DNA from: an uncultured Granulosicoccus sp.
GTDB taxonomy: Bacteria > Pseudomonadota > Gammaproteobacteria > Granulosicoccales > Granulosicoccaceae
Assembly (NCBI GenBank): GCA_947499955.1
Contig: CANMQI010000009.1
Coordinates: forward strand, 207,416-271,415
Length of the DNA: 64,000 nt
Direction of reading: 5' to 3'
Positions 30,108-38,521 of this stretch are shown one piece after another. The notes beneath the pieces were generated by a model that was not told the DNA's origin, did no database searches, and was given only the letters and a program-made list of their open reading frames with translations. Every line of letters begins with the position of its first letter. Position 1 is the stretch's first letter. The position numbers were made by a program, and so were the translations under genes.

Positions 30108-31121
30108 TCAACGCGTGGTGGATTCGCTATCCTGCACGATCACGATGAGCGCCTCTGAACCGGCGAGTATCAGTGTGTAGGACTGTCCCGCGTCCAGTGT
30201 CAGCGGCACGGGAGCGAAACGTTGCAGGGAATCCTGCACGGCATAGCTGCCGGCTGTCACTTCCCGGTAATCGGGTATCTGCTGGAAGCTGTCGGGTGAT
30301 ACCGAACCGAGGGAGATTTCGCTGCCGCCGGGATTGCTACCGGCAGGCAACAGCAGCATCTGCGCCGTTCGCGTATCACCAGCCAAGGCATAGGCTTGCA
30401 GCATACGAACTCTGGCCAGTGCATCGTTGCTGGGTGACAGGCGTGAGGGCAGGGCCAGTATGTCCACGACAGGTTCGCCCGATTCCGGGTCGGTATTGTT
30501 CGAATCAGTCTGCGCACCGGCAAATCGATCTCTGACAATGAGGGTGGTGACCGAGGAAACTCCGAGGTTCAGCGGGGAGAGTTGCAACTGCAGACTGGCA
30601 GTATCAGCCAGGACCACACTCAGGGACTGACTGCTCAACGGCACGGCTACCGGGGCGGACACCTCACCGGCCTGTACTGCCGAGGCAAACAGCGCTGCGG
30701 GAGCGGCATCGGAAAAGGCTGTGATTCTCGACTGACTGAGGTTGATCACCGACAACAGCGGTACGTCGCGATTACTCCCTGCCTGCAGGTTTTCAAAGGC
30801 ACGTTGTTCTGACGCGGCCCCTTCATCACCGCCGGCCTCACCCGAGTCGGCATCGTTCGGTTCAGGCGGACCACCCGCATCGGGCTGCTCTTCACCGCCA
30901 GTTGCACCGCCTGCACCATCGGTTGAACCGTTGGCCGTATCCGAGTCCTCGGCATTATCCGGCTGGATGATATCGCTACCGTCACCGGTGCCGAATATGC
31001 CGCCGTCGCAAGCACCGAGAGACAGCAGTAGCAGCAGCGCAGCCAGGGTACCGAGCACTGCCCTGCCTACGGAGCGGGCAGTGCTTCCGGCAGACAGACA
31101 TTTCACTCTGGTGTTGTGCAT
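30108..31121 (-). CDS. secreted lipoprotein, DUF4397-like repeats possible
   Basis: 337 residues from the ATG at 31121, which stands nine bases after AAGGAGG; an ATG at 31130 touches that site directly and is less likely. Lipoprotein signal with lipobox LGAC, then about 70 residues of Asp/Glu/Gly/Ala-rich linker. A beta-rich domain follows (LLSVINLSQSRITAFSDAA..., and a second half ending AGQSYTLILAG) that recalls DUF4397 surface proteins, though I cannot confirm it. The start lies inside the end of the DUF6502 gene, so the two are translationally coupled. Confidence 0.75.
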   Translation of the reverse strand: MHNTRVKCLSAGSTARSVGRAVLGTLAALLLLLSLGACDGGIFGTGDGSDIIQPDNAEDSDTANGSTDGAGGATGGEEQPDAGGPPEPNDADSGEAGGDEGAASEQRAFENLQAGSNRDVPLLSVINLSQSRITAFSDAAPAALFASAVQAGEVSAPVAVPLSSQSLSVVLADTASLQLQLSPLNLGVSSVTTLIVRDRFAGAQTDSNNTDPESGEPVVDILALPSRLSPSNDALARVRMLQAYALAGDTRTAQMLLLPAGSNPGGSEISLGSVSPDSFQQIPDYREVTAGSYAVQDSLQRFAPVPLTLDAGQSYTLILAGSEALIVIVQDSESTTR

Positions 31122-31122
31122 G

Positions 31123-31956
31123 TCAGTCATCCTCCTTGTCTGCCGGTGGCGCAGTGCCCTGCGGTGGTTCGATATCTTCGATCCAGTAGAGCCCCAGACC
31201 AACCCGGTGATGACCCTCATCGGTCTTGTCCACGTTGCTGCCCTGATCATGCTGTGATAACGAGGCATCCAGTGAGCGCAGCAGGTTCAGCCCTTCGGTG
31301 GCACTGAACTGACGAAACTGTTCCCGACCTTCGGTGGTGACATTGTCGTAGGCCACGCTCATCTGCAAGCGTCGCTGCTCGTGGCCGTTCAGGTTGTAGT
31401 CCAGGGTTGTCAGCAGGTCGGTGGCGCTGGTGGCGAAGATATCCAGCAAGGCCGATTCGCTTTGCTGGGGCACATAGCCCTGATGCAACAGGGAGACCGT
31501 ACCGCCTTCGAGTTTCACCGTACCCACCCGCTCCAACTCATCGAGCAGGGCACGGGCCGGAACATCGCCACCATAGCGCTTCACCAGCTGGTTGAAGCTG
31601 CCATTGTTGTCGCCATAACTCAGCGCTCGTGGTTTGCCCTGAGGGGTCTGGAATTCCTGGTCCTGCAACCAGCCGGTAACAACCCGCACGGCACGGTTGT
31701 GTTTGCTGACACCGGTATCCACATCGCTGGGCAGTTCGCGTATGCGCTTGACCTCCTTGCGGTTGATGCCAGTGACGATGGCTATTCGGGAGGTTGTCGG
31801 CGCCTTGCCATCGATGCCGAAGTGCTCGCTGGCCTCGTTGACATACGCCTGCTTGGCCCAGTTGACGAATTCGGCATGCGAGACCCCGTGGCGCAGCAGC
31901 AGCCTCACCAGTGGTGAGAGCACTTTGGTCACGGCTTGCTGCAGGCTCTCGTGCAT
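31123..31956 (-). CDS. DUF6502 family protein
   Basis: 277 residues. N-terminal HESLQQAVTKVLSPLVRLLLRHGVSHAEFVNWAKQAYV and TSRIAIVTGINRKEVKRI are typical of DUF6502, a soluble protein with winged-helix-like character, often found beside a secreted or outer-surface protein gene. Function unknown; a regulatory role is an inference from the helix-turn-helix-like N-terminus. It ends two bases beyond the start of the lipoprotein gene, forming a coupled pair. Confidence 0.78.
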   Translation of the reverse strand: MHESLQQAVTKVLSPLVRLLLRHGVSHAEFVNWAKQAYVNEASEHFGIDGKAPTTSRIAIVTGINRKEVKRIRELPSDVDTGVSKHNRAVRVVTGWLQDQEFQTPQGKPRALSYGDNNGSFNQLVKRYGGDVPARALLDELERVGTVKLEGGTVSLLHQGYVPQQSESALLDIFATSATDLLTTLDYNLNGHEQRRLQMSVAYDNVTTEGREQFRQFSATEGLNLLRSLDASLSQHDQGSNVDKTDEGHHRVGLGLYWIEDIEPPQGTAPPADKEDD

Positions 31957-32071
31957 GGCTATCCGGTTGTGGACGGTAAGGACATGGCGAATCCTTGTCG
32001 GTCTACATTGACGACCCCGGGGCTGACAGGATTAAATAACCTGCAGTTTCATGCGTCAATGTCTAAAAACT

Positions 32072-32087
32072 TGGGATATTTATCCCA
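32072..32087. promoter_or_regulatory. palindrome upstream of the HpaI-type aldolase gene
   Basis: TGGGATA / TATCCCA with a two-base spacer, 30 bases before the GTG start, in the intergenic region shared with the divergent DUF6502 gene. It could be an operator (inference). Confidence 0.45.
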
Positions 32088-32116
32088 TCCTCATAAAATA
32101 CTAACAGGAATAACCG

Positions 32117-33025
32117 GTGAATCGACAATCGAAGTCCGTCTCTGCAGCAGCCGTCACTGCGTCCGATCGTCAGCCTGGACGTAACAGGAAGACAGCGGCA
32201 AGCCGTTCTGCTGCCCGGCCGGTGAAGACCACAGGCAATGCCGGTGCCAAGCGGACTCAGACGCCAGCAGACAAGCCGGCCTACGGTTGCTGGATCAATA
32301 TCTTCGAACCGGCGGTTGGCGAGCTGGTCGGCGCCTGCGGCTACCAATACGGGCTGATCGACATGGAGCACAGTCCGGCGACGCTGGATTCCGCGCTACC
32401 CATGATAAGAGCCGTCCAGTATGGCGGTGCCAAGGCCATCGTGCGGATCCCTGACAAACAGGTTCACTGGATTGGACGGTTGATGGACATGGGCGCCGAT
32501 GGGGTCATGGTGCCGATGGTGGATTCTGCGCAAGAGGCACAGGCGTTGGCGGATGCCACCCTCTATGCCCCCGAAGGAACACGCGGCATGGCGGCAGGTA
32601 TCGTGCGTGCGACTCGTTATGGCGTGGATACCGAGCAGTATCTGGAGTCCTATCGACAGGATTTCATGCTGATGATCCAGATTGAAAGTCGCGAAGCGAT
32701 GGAGCAGGCAGAAGCCATTGCGGCCGTACCGGGTGTGGACTGGGTATTCATCGGTCCGAGTGATCTGGCAGGCAGTCTGGGTCACCGAGCGCAGACGCAG
32801 CACAAGGACACCCGCGCAGCCATTCGTCAGATCTGCAAGAGTGTCAGGAAAGTCGGCAAGCCATTGTCAACGTTGCCCCATACCGGGCGCACGGCACGTC
32901 AGCTGTTTGCCGACGGATACGATCTGGTTTTCAGCGGTACGGATATGGGCATGCTGAGAATGGCCTTGCAGCAGGACGCGGCTGCCAGTGAAAAGATCGT
33001 TCAGGGGCTGGTCGGCACGAGATAG
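32117..33025 (+). CDS. HpcH/HpaI-type aldolase
   Basis: 302 residues from a GTG at 32117, preceded by AGGA eight bases upstream. Class II pyruvate aldolase fold: IDMEHSP (metal and base), RIPDKQVHWIGRLMDMGADGVMVPMV, MIQIES and GPSDLAGSLG. These enzymes make or break bonds between pyruvate and an aldehyde, as in 4-hydroxy-2-oxoheptanedioate breakdown. The first 50 residues are a basic, Ala/Ser/Thr/Lys/Arg-rich tail that the family normally lacks. The catalytic His usually found near residue 45 of the family seems replaced here in INIFEPAVGEL, so its activity may differ. It lies near a TRAP transporter that may import its substrate. Confidence 0.85.
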   Translation: MNRQSKSVSAAAVTASDRQPGRNRKTAASRSAARPVKTTGNAGAKRTQTPADKPAYGCWINIFEPAVGELVGACGYQYGLIDMEHSPATLDSALPMIRAVQYGGAKAIVRIPDKQVHWIGRLMDMGADGVMVPMVDSAQEAQALADATLYAPEGTRGMAAGIVRATRYGVDTEQYLESYRQDFMLMIQIESREAMEQAEAIAAVPGVDWVFIGPSDLAGSLGHRAQTQHKDTRAAIRQICKSVRKVGKPLSTLPHTGRTARQLFADGYDLVFSGTDMGMLRMALQQDAAASEKIVQGLVGTR

Positions 33026-33402
33026 AGATCGGTAAAGGTCGGTTTGCCATCCACGCACTGCCTGGCATCCAGAGGCACAACTACCACGACCAGTGAACCT
33101 GACAGCATGGCGGATAGTGCCAGTGTCTCGATCTCTTCCTGGCGCGCTGCACCGGCTTTGCTGCTGGTATCCATACGCAGGATATTGCTGCGACAGCCGC
33201 CGGGGCCGACCTCATGTCCGCCAATGTGCAGCGTCAGATAGTCACGGCCATCGAAGGTGCCGCGCTGCACTTCGGTGAGTTGCGTGGTGATGGTGACCTG
33301 GGGTGGCGTCCTCGGGTTGCCTGAAACCGGCAGAGCGATGCTTGTCAATACGCACGAACCGGCGAACGCAAGGCGGGCAATCAATTGGCGTGTGAGTTTC
33401 AT
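33001..33402 (-). CDS. small exported protein of unknown function
   Basis: 133 residues with an N-terminal signal peptide (about 1-28, cleavage likely after VSG or nearby). The mature part is beta-rich, with two cysteines (GPGGCRSN and RQCVDG) that could form a disulfide. No family recognised. It is convergent with the aldolase gene and overlaps it by 25 bases. Confidence 0.6.
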   Translation of the reverse strand: MKLTRQLIARLAFAGSCVLTSIALPVSGNPRTPPQVTITTQLTEVQRGTFDGRDYLTLHIGGHEVGPGGCRSNILRMDTSSKAGAARQEEIETLALSAMLSGSLVVVVVPLDARQCVDGKPTFTDLYLVPTSP

Positions 33403-33899
33403 GGCGGCTTCACTTCTATCAGCAGTACGGTCTGTCCGCTGCGGGCGATTATAGAGAGTGGACGCGGTGTAACGTTCCCGTCGTGACGGACGAACGGGAA
33501 AATTGCCGTGGCCGACTCTCGTTCGATAATAGCGCCGGGCTTGTCCCTGTCCCGTGTCGCAGAACCCATTCTGGTGACATCAGTGTACGGATCGGAGCGC
33601 AAAGGGCGACCCCGCAGGGGTTTGTTGATGAGGCTGCTGGCCCCTGATGGAACCGCGGTCCGCAGCGTCGGGAGTCTGAACCACTGCGCATTTGTGAAGC
33701 ATGGGCACACTGCACTTGTTCTCTAGGTAGACGGCAGTTTGTCTATTGGGCTACATTACACGCCGCTGACCGGTGAGTAATTGTTGTGCCGGACAAGACA
33801 AGATGGCGCTGTGCGTGTCAGGAAACACGGGGACGACCAGCATTTTTGTGCCATATATCCTTCATTGATTCTGTCAATCACTCTCAAGAGAATTGCAAC
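33403..33899. other. 497-base stretch without a supported gene
   Basis: Between the small exported protein and dctP. A 103-codon leftward frame (33399-33710, GTG start) overlaps the next start as ATGA, but its translation is not protein-like and it has no ribosome-binding site. The last 120 bases are AT-richer and probably hold the dctP promoter; AAGAG lies before the dctP ATG. No clear hairpin or operator was found. Confidence 0.5.
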
Positions 33900-34997
33900 A
33901 TGTCAAGACGTCACTTTCTGAAAACGGGTGCGGGAGCTGCGAGTGCTGCTGCCGTTGCCGGTACCGGTCTCATCACCTCCGCACCAGCGATCTCGCAAGG
34001 CCGTGAAAAGCTGGTCATGGTCACTACCTGGGGTCGTGGTCTGGCCGGTGTATTCGACGCAGCTCAGCGCGTCGCCGATTCCGTCAATGCCATGTCCGAT
34101 GGCACGCTGGAAATCGAGATCAAGGCACAGGGCGAACTGGTTTCCGGCCTGCCAGCGGTATTCGATGCCGTTACCACGGGTCAGGCGGACATGTACCACG
34201 GGGCTGACTACTACTGGGTCGGCCAGCATCCCGCCTTCGCCTTCTTCACGGCCGTGCCATTCGGCATGACAGCGCTGGAACTGAACAACTGGTACTACCA
34301 CATGGGTGGCCACGAGCTGCACCGTGAGCTGGGTGAGGAATTCGGTCTGGTCTCCTTCCAGGCCGGTAACACCGGTGCTCAATCCGGTGGCTGGTTCCGC
34401 AAGGAAATCAATAGTGCTGATGATTTCAAGGGTCTGAAATTCAGAATGCCGGGTCTGGGCGGCGCTGCGCTTGGCAAGCTGGGTGCATCCGTACAGACAC
34501 TGCCGGGTTCCGAGGTGTATCAGGCACTGGCCTCAGGCGCTATCGATGGCACCGAGTGGATCGGCCCATGGGCTGACGAGAAGGCCGGCTTCCAGGAAGT
34601 CACCAAGTTCTACTACACATCCGGATTCCATGAGCCAGGTGCCGGTCTGCAGGTGGGTATCAATGCTGATCGCTGGGCCTCGCTCAAGCCGCACCACCAG
34701 AAGATGATCGAAATCGCCTGTGGCGATGCCAACTCCTGGAACCTGCATCAGTACCTGGCCAACAATGCGATCGCTCTGGATCGTCTGGTTGCCGGTGGTG
34801 TGCAGACGCTGGAATTCCCTGATTCTGTCTGGGATGCCTTCGGTGCTGCGTCCAAGGAAGTGCTGGAAGAGAACATGGAAGATGAATTCTTCGCCAAGAC
34901 TCATGACTCTGTCATGAACAGCATGAAGTTGTCTGCTCGCTGGGCTGACCTGTCCGACGGCATCTATACTCGTCAACGTTCGCGCGTATTGGGTTAA
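33900..34997 (+). CDS. dctP: TRAP transporter substrate-binding protein DctP, Tat-exported
   Basis: 365 residues from the ATG at 33900. N-terminal Tat signal SRRHFLKTG, so it is exported folded. The body resembles the TakP/2-oxoacid-type subgroup: MVTTWGRG start, HGADYYWVGQHPAFAFFTAVPFG, and DGTEWIGPWADEKAGFQEVTKFYY near residue 220, a region that binds the carboxylate and cation in TakP. The ligand is probably a small organic acid (inference). First gene of dctP-dctQ-dctM. Confidence 0.93.
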   Translation: MSRRHFLKTGAGAASAAAVAGTGLITSAPAISQGREKLVMVTTWGRGLAGVFDAAQRVADSVNAMSDGTLEIEIKAQGELVSGLPAVFDAVTTGQADMYHGADYYWVGQHPAFAFFTAVPFGMTALELNNWYYHMGGHELHRELGEEFGLVSFQAGNTGAQSGGWFRKEINSADDFKGLKFRMPGLGGAALGKLGASVQTLPGSEVYQALASGAIDGTEWIGPWADEKAGFQEVTKFYYTSGFHEPGAGLQVGINADRWASLKPHHQKMIEIACGDANSWNLHQYLANNAIALDRLVAGGVQTLEFPDSVWDAFGAASKEVLEENMEDEFFAKTHDSVMNSMKLSARWADLSDGIYTRQRSRVLG

Positions 34998-35046
34998 TTC
35001 CTGCCTGAATCGCTGATAATAGCGATAACGACTGCAGCATCCTTGT

Positions 35047-35070
35047 CGGGGCGCGCTTCATGGCGCCCCG
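35047..35070 (+). promoter_or_regulatory. hairpin between dctP and dctQ
   Basis: Stem CGGGGCGC / GCGCCCCG with an eight-base loop, 50 bases after the dctP stop and 80 bases before dctQ. It lacks a T run. Such stems often protect the binding-protein mRNA so it is made in excess over the membrane subunits. Confidence 0.65.
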
Positions 35071-35150
35071 GAACTCCTGGTTCACTTCGGCAAGGGGCAG
35101 GATGTTGCAGTTTTTCCGGTTTTTCCTGAACAGTTTTTTCGGAGGCTCGC

Positions 35151-36293
35151 TTGGCGGCACTCTTATCGATATTGGCTGGCCTCGGACAGGGCTTCATTGA
35201 TCTGGTGATGCTGCCGTGGACACTCTGGCAGTGGTTTCACATGGAGGTGCTCAAGGAGCGCATGGTTGCCATGACGCTGGCGGGCATGTCACCCGAATTC
35301 CTGTACATGGTTCTGAGCGCGGTCTTGCTGTTGCTGCTGTTGAGCCTGTTCAACCGACGATTCCTGAAGGCGACCGTGCTGTCGCTGGAATCATTCAACC
35401 GACGAACCGGGCAACTGGCATCGTGGTTTGTTCTGTTGCTGATGATGCAGCAGGTCATGATCATCATCATGGGCCAGGTCTTTCGTGGCAACGAGTTGCT
35501 GTTCTCGCCCTTCGGCATGCAGTTGTCGAACGCCGAACTGCAGTGGATGTCCGGTCAGCTCAAACTCTACAACGCCATTCTGATTGCACTGGCATCGGCC
35601 TATACCTTCATTGAAGGTGGTCATGTACGTGTCGATCTGGTGTACGGCAATCTGGGATACCGTGCCCAGCGCTTCATCGATTTCCTGGGCTCCATCATCT
35701 TCATGATGCCCGCCGCCATTCTCATGTGGTGGTTTGCCTGGCCACTGGCGATGAATGCCATCTTTGCCCAGCGTCCCATGAACATCTTTTCCGACAAGGC
35801 CAGCTGGCGCGGTGTGCGTCTGGAGACCTCCGGTACGGCGGAATTCACCTGGGTCTGGACCTTCAAGGTACTCATTCTGGTATTCGCAGCCCTGCTGTTC
35901 GTGCAGGCGGTGGCCTTCATGCTGCGCAACCTGTGGGCTCTGCTGGAGCGCGATCAGGAGATCGAGTCCCACCCGGTCGACCCCGACCCGGCCGGCAAGA
36001 ACAACCCGGAGCCGGATATCAATCTGGGAAGTCCGGCCCTGGATCCCTCAGTCTCGACCCATGCCCACACTCTGGCGCAATCCGATAGCCATGCAGCCAC
36101 GGCTGCCTTCACCCCGCATGATGAAACCGAATCAGTCGATGCCAATGAACAACTGGCACGTCTGCGTGAGAGCGAACATCAACGTCGCCGAATCCGAACC
36201 GAAAGCAGACAGCGTGTGAACCTGAACGACACCATCGCAGCACCGTCCCTGGCTCCCGCTGGCGGATCGACCAAGCCAACCGGAGGCCAATGA
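35151..36293 (+). CDS. dctQ: TRAP transporter small membrane subunit DctQ, with long C-terminal tail
   Basis: 380 residues from a TTG at 35151, placed five bases after GGAGG. About six hydrophobic segments lie in the first 265 residues, where the family usually has four; the two extra lie at the N-terminus (about 15-30 and 42-62). The DctQ core has SAYTFIEGGHVRVDLVYGNLGYRAQRFID near 150. From about 270 on, a hydrophilic tail of about 110 residues rich in Asp, Pro, Ser, His and Arg has no known match. Followed by dctM at one base. Confidence 0.9.
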   Translation: MAALLSILAGLGQGFIDLVMLPWTLWQWFHMEVLKERMVAMTLAGMSPEFLYMVLSAVLLLLLLSLFNRRFLKATVLSLESFNRRTGQLASWFVLLLMMQQVMIIIMGQVFRGNELLFSPFGMQLSNAELQWMSGQLKLYNAILIALASAYTFIEGGHVRVDLVYGNLGYRAQRFIDFLGSIIFMMPAAILMWWFAWPLAMNAIFAQRPMNIFSDKASWRGVRLETSGTAEFTWVWTFKVLILVFAALLFVQAVAFMLRNLWALLERDQEIESHPVDPDPAGKNNPEPDINLGSPALDPSVSTHAHTLAQSDSHAATAAFTPHDETESVDANEQLARLRESEHQRRRIRTESRQRVNLNDTIAAPSLAPAGGSTKPTGGQ

Positions 36294-36294
36294 C

Positions 36295-38397
36295 ATGTTC
36301 TTCGGTCTCAATGGCGTGGAAATCTCGCTGATCATCACCTTCGCCTGCCTGTTCATCGGCATTCTGTCGGGCTTCCCAGTGGCCTTTGCCATTGCCGGTT
36401 CTGCCATCGTCAGTTTCGGCATCATCGCCGTGATGAGTCATGCCGGACTGCTGTACACACTGGTAGACAGCAATGGCGCTACCGAAATCATTCCGGTACT
36501 GCCGCAGGGCTGGGAGGGGGCCTTTCTGTCCATCCTCTCCACCTGGTCGGGCGGTATCTTCTCGCGCGCCTTTGGCGGCAATGTCGAGACGCTGCTGGCG
36601 GTGCCGTTGTTCGTGCTCATGGGTATTGCCCTGGAGCGCTCACGCATCGCGGAGGATCTGCTCACCACCATGGCCAAGACCTTCGGCAGTCTGCCTGGTG
36701 GTCTGGCAATTGCCGTGGTGCTGGTCGGTACCCTGCTGGCTGCCAGTACCGGCGTGGTGGGTGCCACGGTTGTCACGATGGGTCTGATAGCCCTGCCGAC
36801 GATGCTGCGTGCCGGCTACTCGAAGTCGCTGTCGACGGGTGTCATCGCCACTTCAGGTACGCTGGGTCAGATCATTCCGCCATCAATCGTCATCGTGCTG
36901 TTGGGCTCCATTGTTGGCGATATGTACTCCATTGGTCAGGAAAATCGTGCCAAGGAACTGGGTCAGACAGTCATGGAAATGCTGGGTGAACCGGCTGTAC
37001 TGTCCACCGGTACCCTGTTCAAGGCTGCCTTCATTCCCGGTGTCGTGCTGGCGATGATGTATGCCCTGTATGCCCTCGGTTATGCCTTGTTGAAGCCGGA
37101 GTCGGCACCTCCCATCAAGCTCGATGACGAAGATCCGGACAAGTTCAATGTGGCTGCACACTATGGTCATCGCACCGGTCTGCTGGTTCTGTTGACGATG
37201 GGGCCACTGATTCTGCTGGTGGCTCTGTGGATGGGGCTGACCAGTGTCGGCATCATCACGTCGCAGGAATTCGCTGGTGATACCGGCCTGATTTCCCACG
37301 GTACTGCGTTGGTCACACTGGCAGCACTGACCATCCTGCTGTTGTCGCTGACCCTGCAACCGCAATACCGGGCCTTGCCACTGCTGATCGGTATCGTGGG
37401 TGTGGTTGCCTATGTGCTGGTGGATATCTTTGTTTTGACGGCCGAGAACACGCCCGGTGAGCGCTTCATCAATTACGGCATTCCGGTCTTGCTGATTCTC
37501 TTCGGTGTCAAGGCTGCGCTGGCCCGACTCAGCAATATCGATGTGTTGCGGGTGGTCTCACCGCCAGTCATTCTGATTGTCTCCGTGCTTGGCTCCATCC
37601 TGGGCGGTGTGACCAGTCCCACTCCCGCTGCGGCGCTGGGTGCGGCAGGCGCCATCATGCTGGCTGCAGCGCGCATGTCCGAAGGTAATCGCAGTGCCAC
37701 GCGCGTCATTCTGTGGGCCTCGTTTGCCATTGTCATCATGTTGCTGATGCGCGGCAATTTCGATCTGCGCATGTCAGTGGACGAGATCAGTGCAGAGAAC
37801 CAGGTTGCGGTATGGGTCACCATCATCGCCTATCACGTGGCGGTATTCGGCCTGCTGTTCTCCTGCTTCGTGCTGATCAGCAAGAACGTGATGACGGCTG
37901 TTGTGCGGGAGACGACCAAGGTCACCAGCATGGTGTTCATGATTCTGGTGGCATCACTGTTCCTGAGCCTGTCCATTCGCGCCTACGGGGGTGAGCACTA
38001 CATTCAGGAGGTGCTGCGCAGCATCGAGGATCCACGCACGCTGCTGCTGGCGGTCATGGCAGTGCTGTTCCTGCTGGGTTTCGTGCTCGACTTCATCGAG
38101 ATCATCTTCATCGTGATTCCCATTGTCGGACCGGTTATCTATGCTGCCGACCCGGCACTGATGCCGCCGGAATGGATCACCATCCTGATTGCGGTGAATC
38201 TGCAGACCTCCTTCATCACACCGCCGTTCGGTTTTGCCCTGTTCTATCTGCGTGGGGTGGCACCGCCATCGGTCACCACGGGTGACATCTATCGCGGAAT
38301 CTGGCCTTTCGTTCTGATCCAGATTGCAGGCCTGATCCTGTTGTGGAACTTCCCGCAGATCACCACCTTCCTGCCGGATCTGCTGCCGGCCGGTTAA
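36295..38397 (+). CDS. dctM: TRAP transporter large membrane subunit DctM
   Basis: 700 residues with many membrane helices; the usual length is about 430. The family core is split by an insert of about 250 residues with extra helices (roughly 245-520). Core motifs: GFPVAFAIAGSAI, GTLLAASTGVVGATVVTMGLIALPTMLRAGYSKSLSTGVIATSGTLGQIIPPSI, and near the end FIEIIFIVIPIVGP and ITPPFGFALFYLRGVAP. This matches the long subgroup found with 2-oxoacid/mannitol-type systems. Cation-driven uptake of the DctP ligand. Confidence 0.93.
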   Translation: MFFGLNGVEISLIITFACLFIGILSGFPVAFAIAGSAIVSFGIIAVMSHAGLLYTLVDSNGATEIIPVLPQGWEGAFLSILSTWSGGIFSRAFGGNVETLLAVPLFVLMGIALERSRIAEDLLTTMAKTFGSLPGGLAIAVVLVGTLLAASTGVVGATVVTMGLIALPTMLRAGYSKSLSTGVIATSGTLGQIIPPSIVIVLLGSIVGDMYSIGQENRAKELGQTVMEMLGEPAVLSTGTLFKAAFIPGVVLAMMYALYALGYALLKPESAPPIKLDDEDPDKFNVAAHYGHRTGLLVLLTMGPLILLVALWMGLTSVGIITSQEFAGDTGLISHGTALVTLAALTILLLSLTLQPQYRALPLLIGIVGVVAYVLVDIFVLTAENTPGERFINYGIPVLLILFGVKAALARLSNIDVLRVVSPPVILIVSVLGSILGGVTSPTPAAALGAAGAIMLAAARMSEGNRSATRVILWASFAIVIMLLMRGNFDLRMSVDEISAENQVAVWVTIIAYHVAVFGLLFSCFVLISKNVMTAVVRETTKVTSMVFMILVASLFLSLSIRAYGGEHYIQEVLRSIEDPRTLLLAVMAVLFLLGFVLDFIEIIFIVIPIVGPVIYAADPALMPPEWITILIAVNLQTSFITPPFGFALFYLRGVAPPSVTTGDIYRGIWPFVLIQIAGLILLWNFPQITTFLPDLLPAG

Positions 38398-38401
38398 TCG
38401 C

Positions 38402-38426
38402 AAGGCCGCGGCTTCCGGCGGCCTTT
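38402..38426 (+). terminator. terminator after dctM
   Basis: Perfect stem AAGGCCGC / GCGGCCTT with an eight-base loop and a short T run, four bases past the dctM stop. Confidence 0.7.
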
Positions 38427-38521
38427 CGACTCGGCCTGGTCCGCCGGTACGTGTCACCCTGCGGTGGGGCGCGTACCGGCACAGACCGTTGGCAAGTTCT
38501 ACCTGGCCACCAACCGATGTG

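Noticed and set aside
33399..33710. Leftward 103-codon frame with ATGA overlap to the small exported protein
   Set aside because: GTG start without a ribosome-binding site, translation not protein-like, and competing frames of similar length in the same place.
32117..38397. Aldolase and TRAP genes as one operon
   Set aside because: An oppositely oriented gene and about 500 bases lie between them; only a loose functional link is possible.
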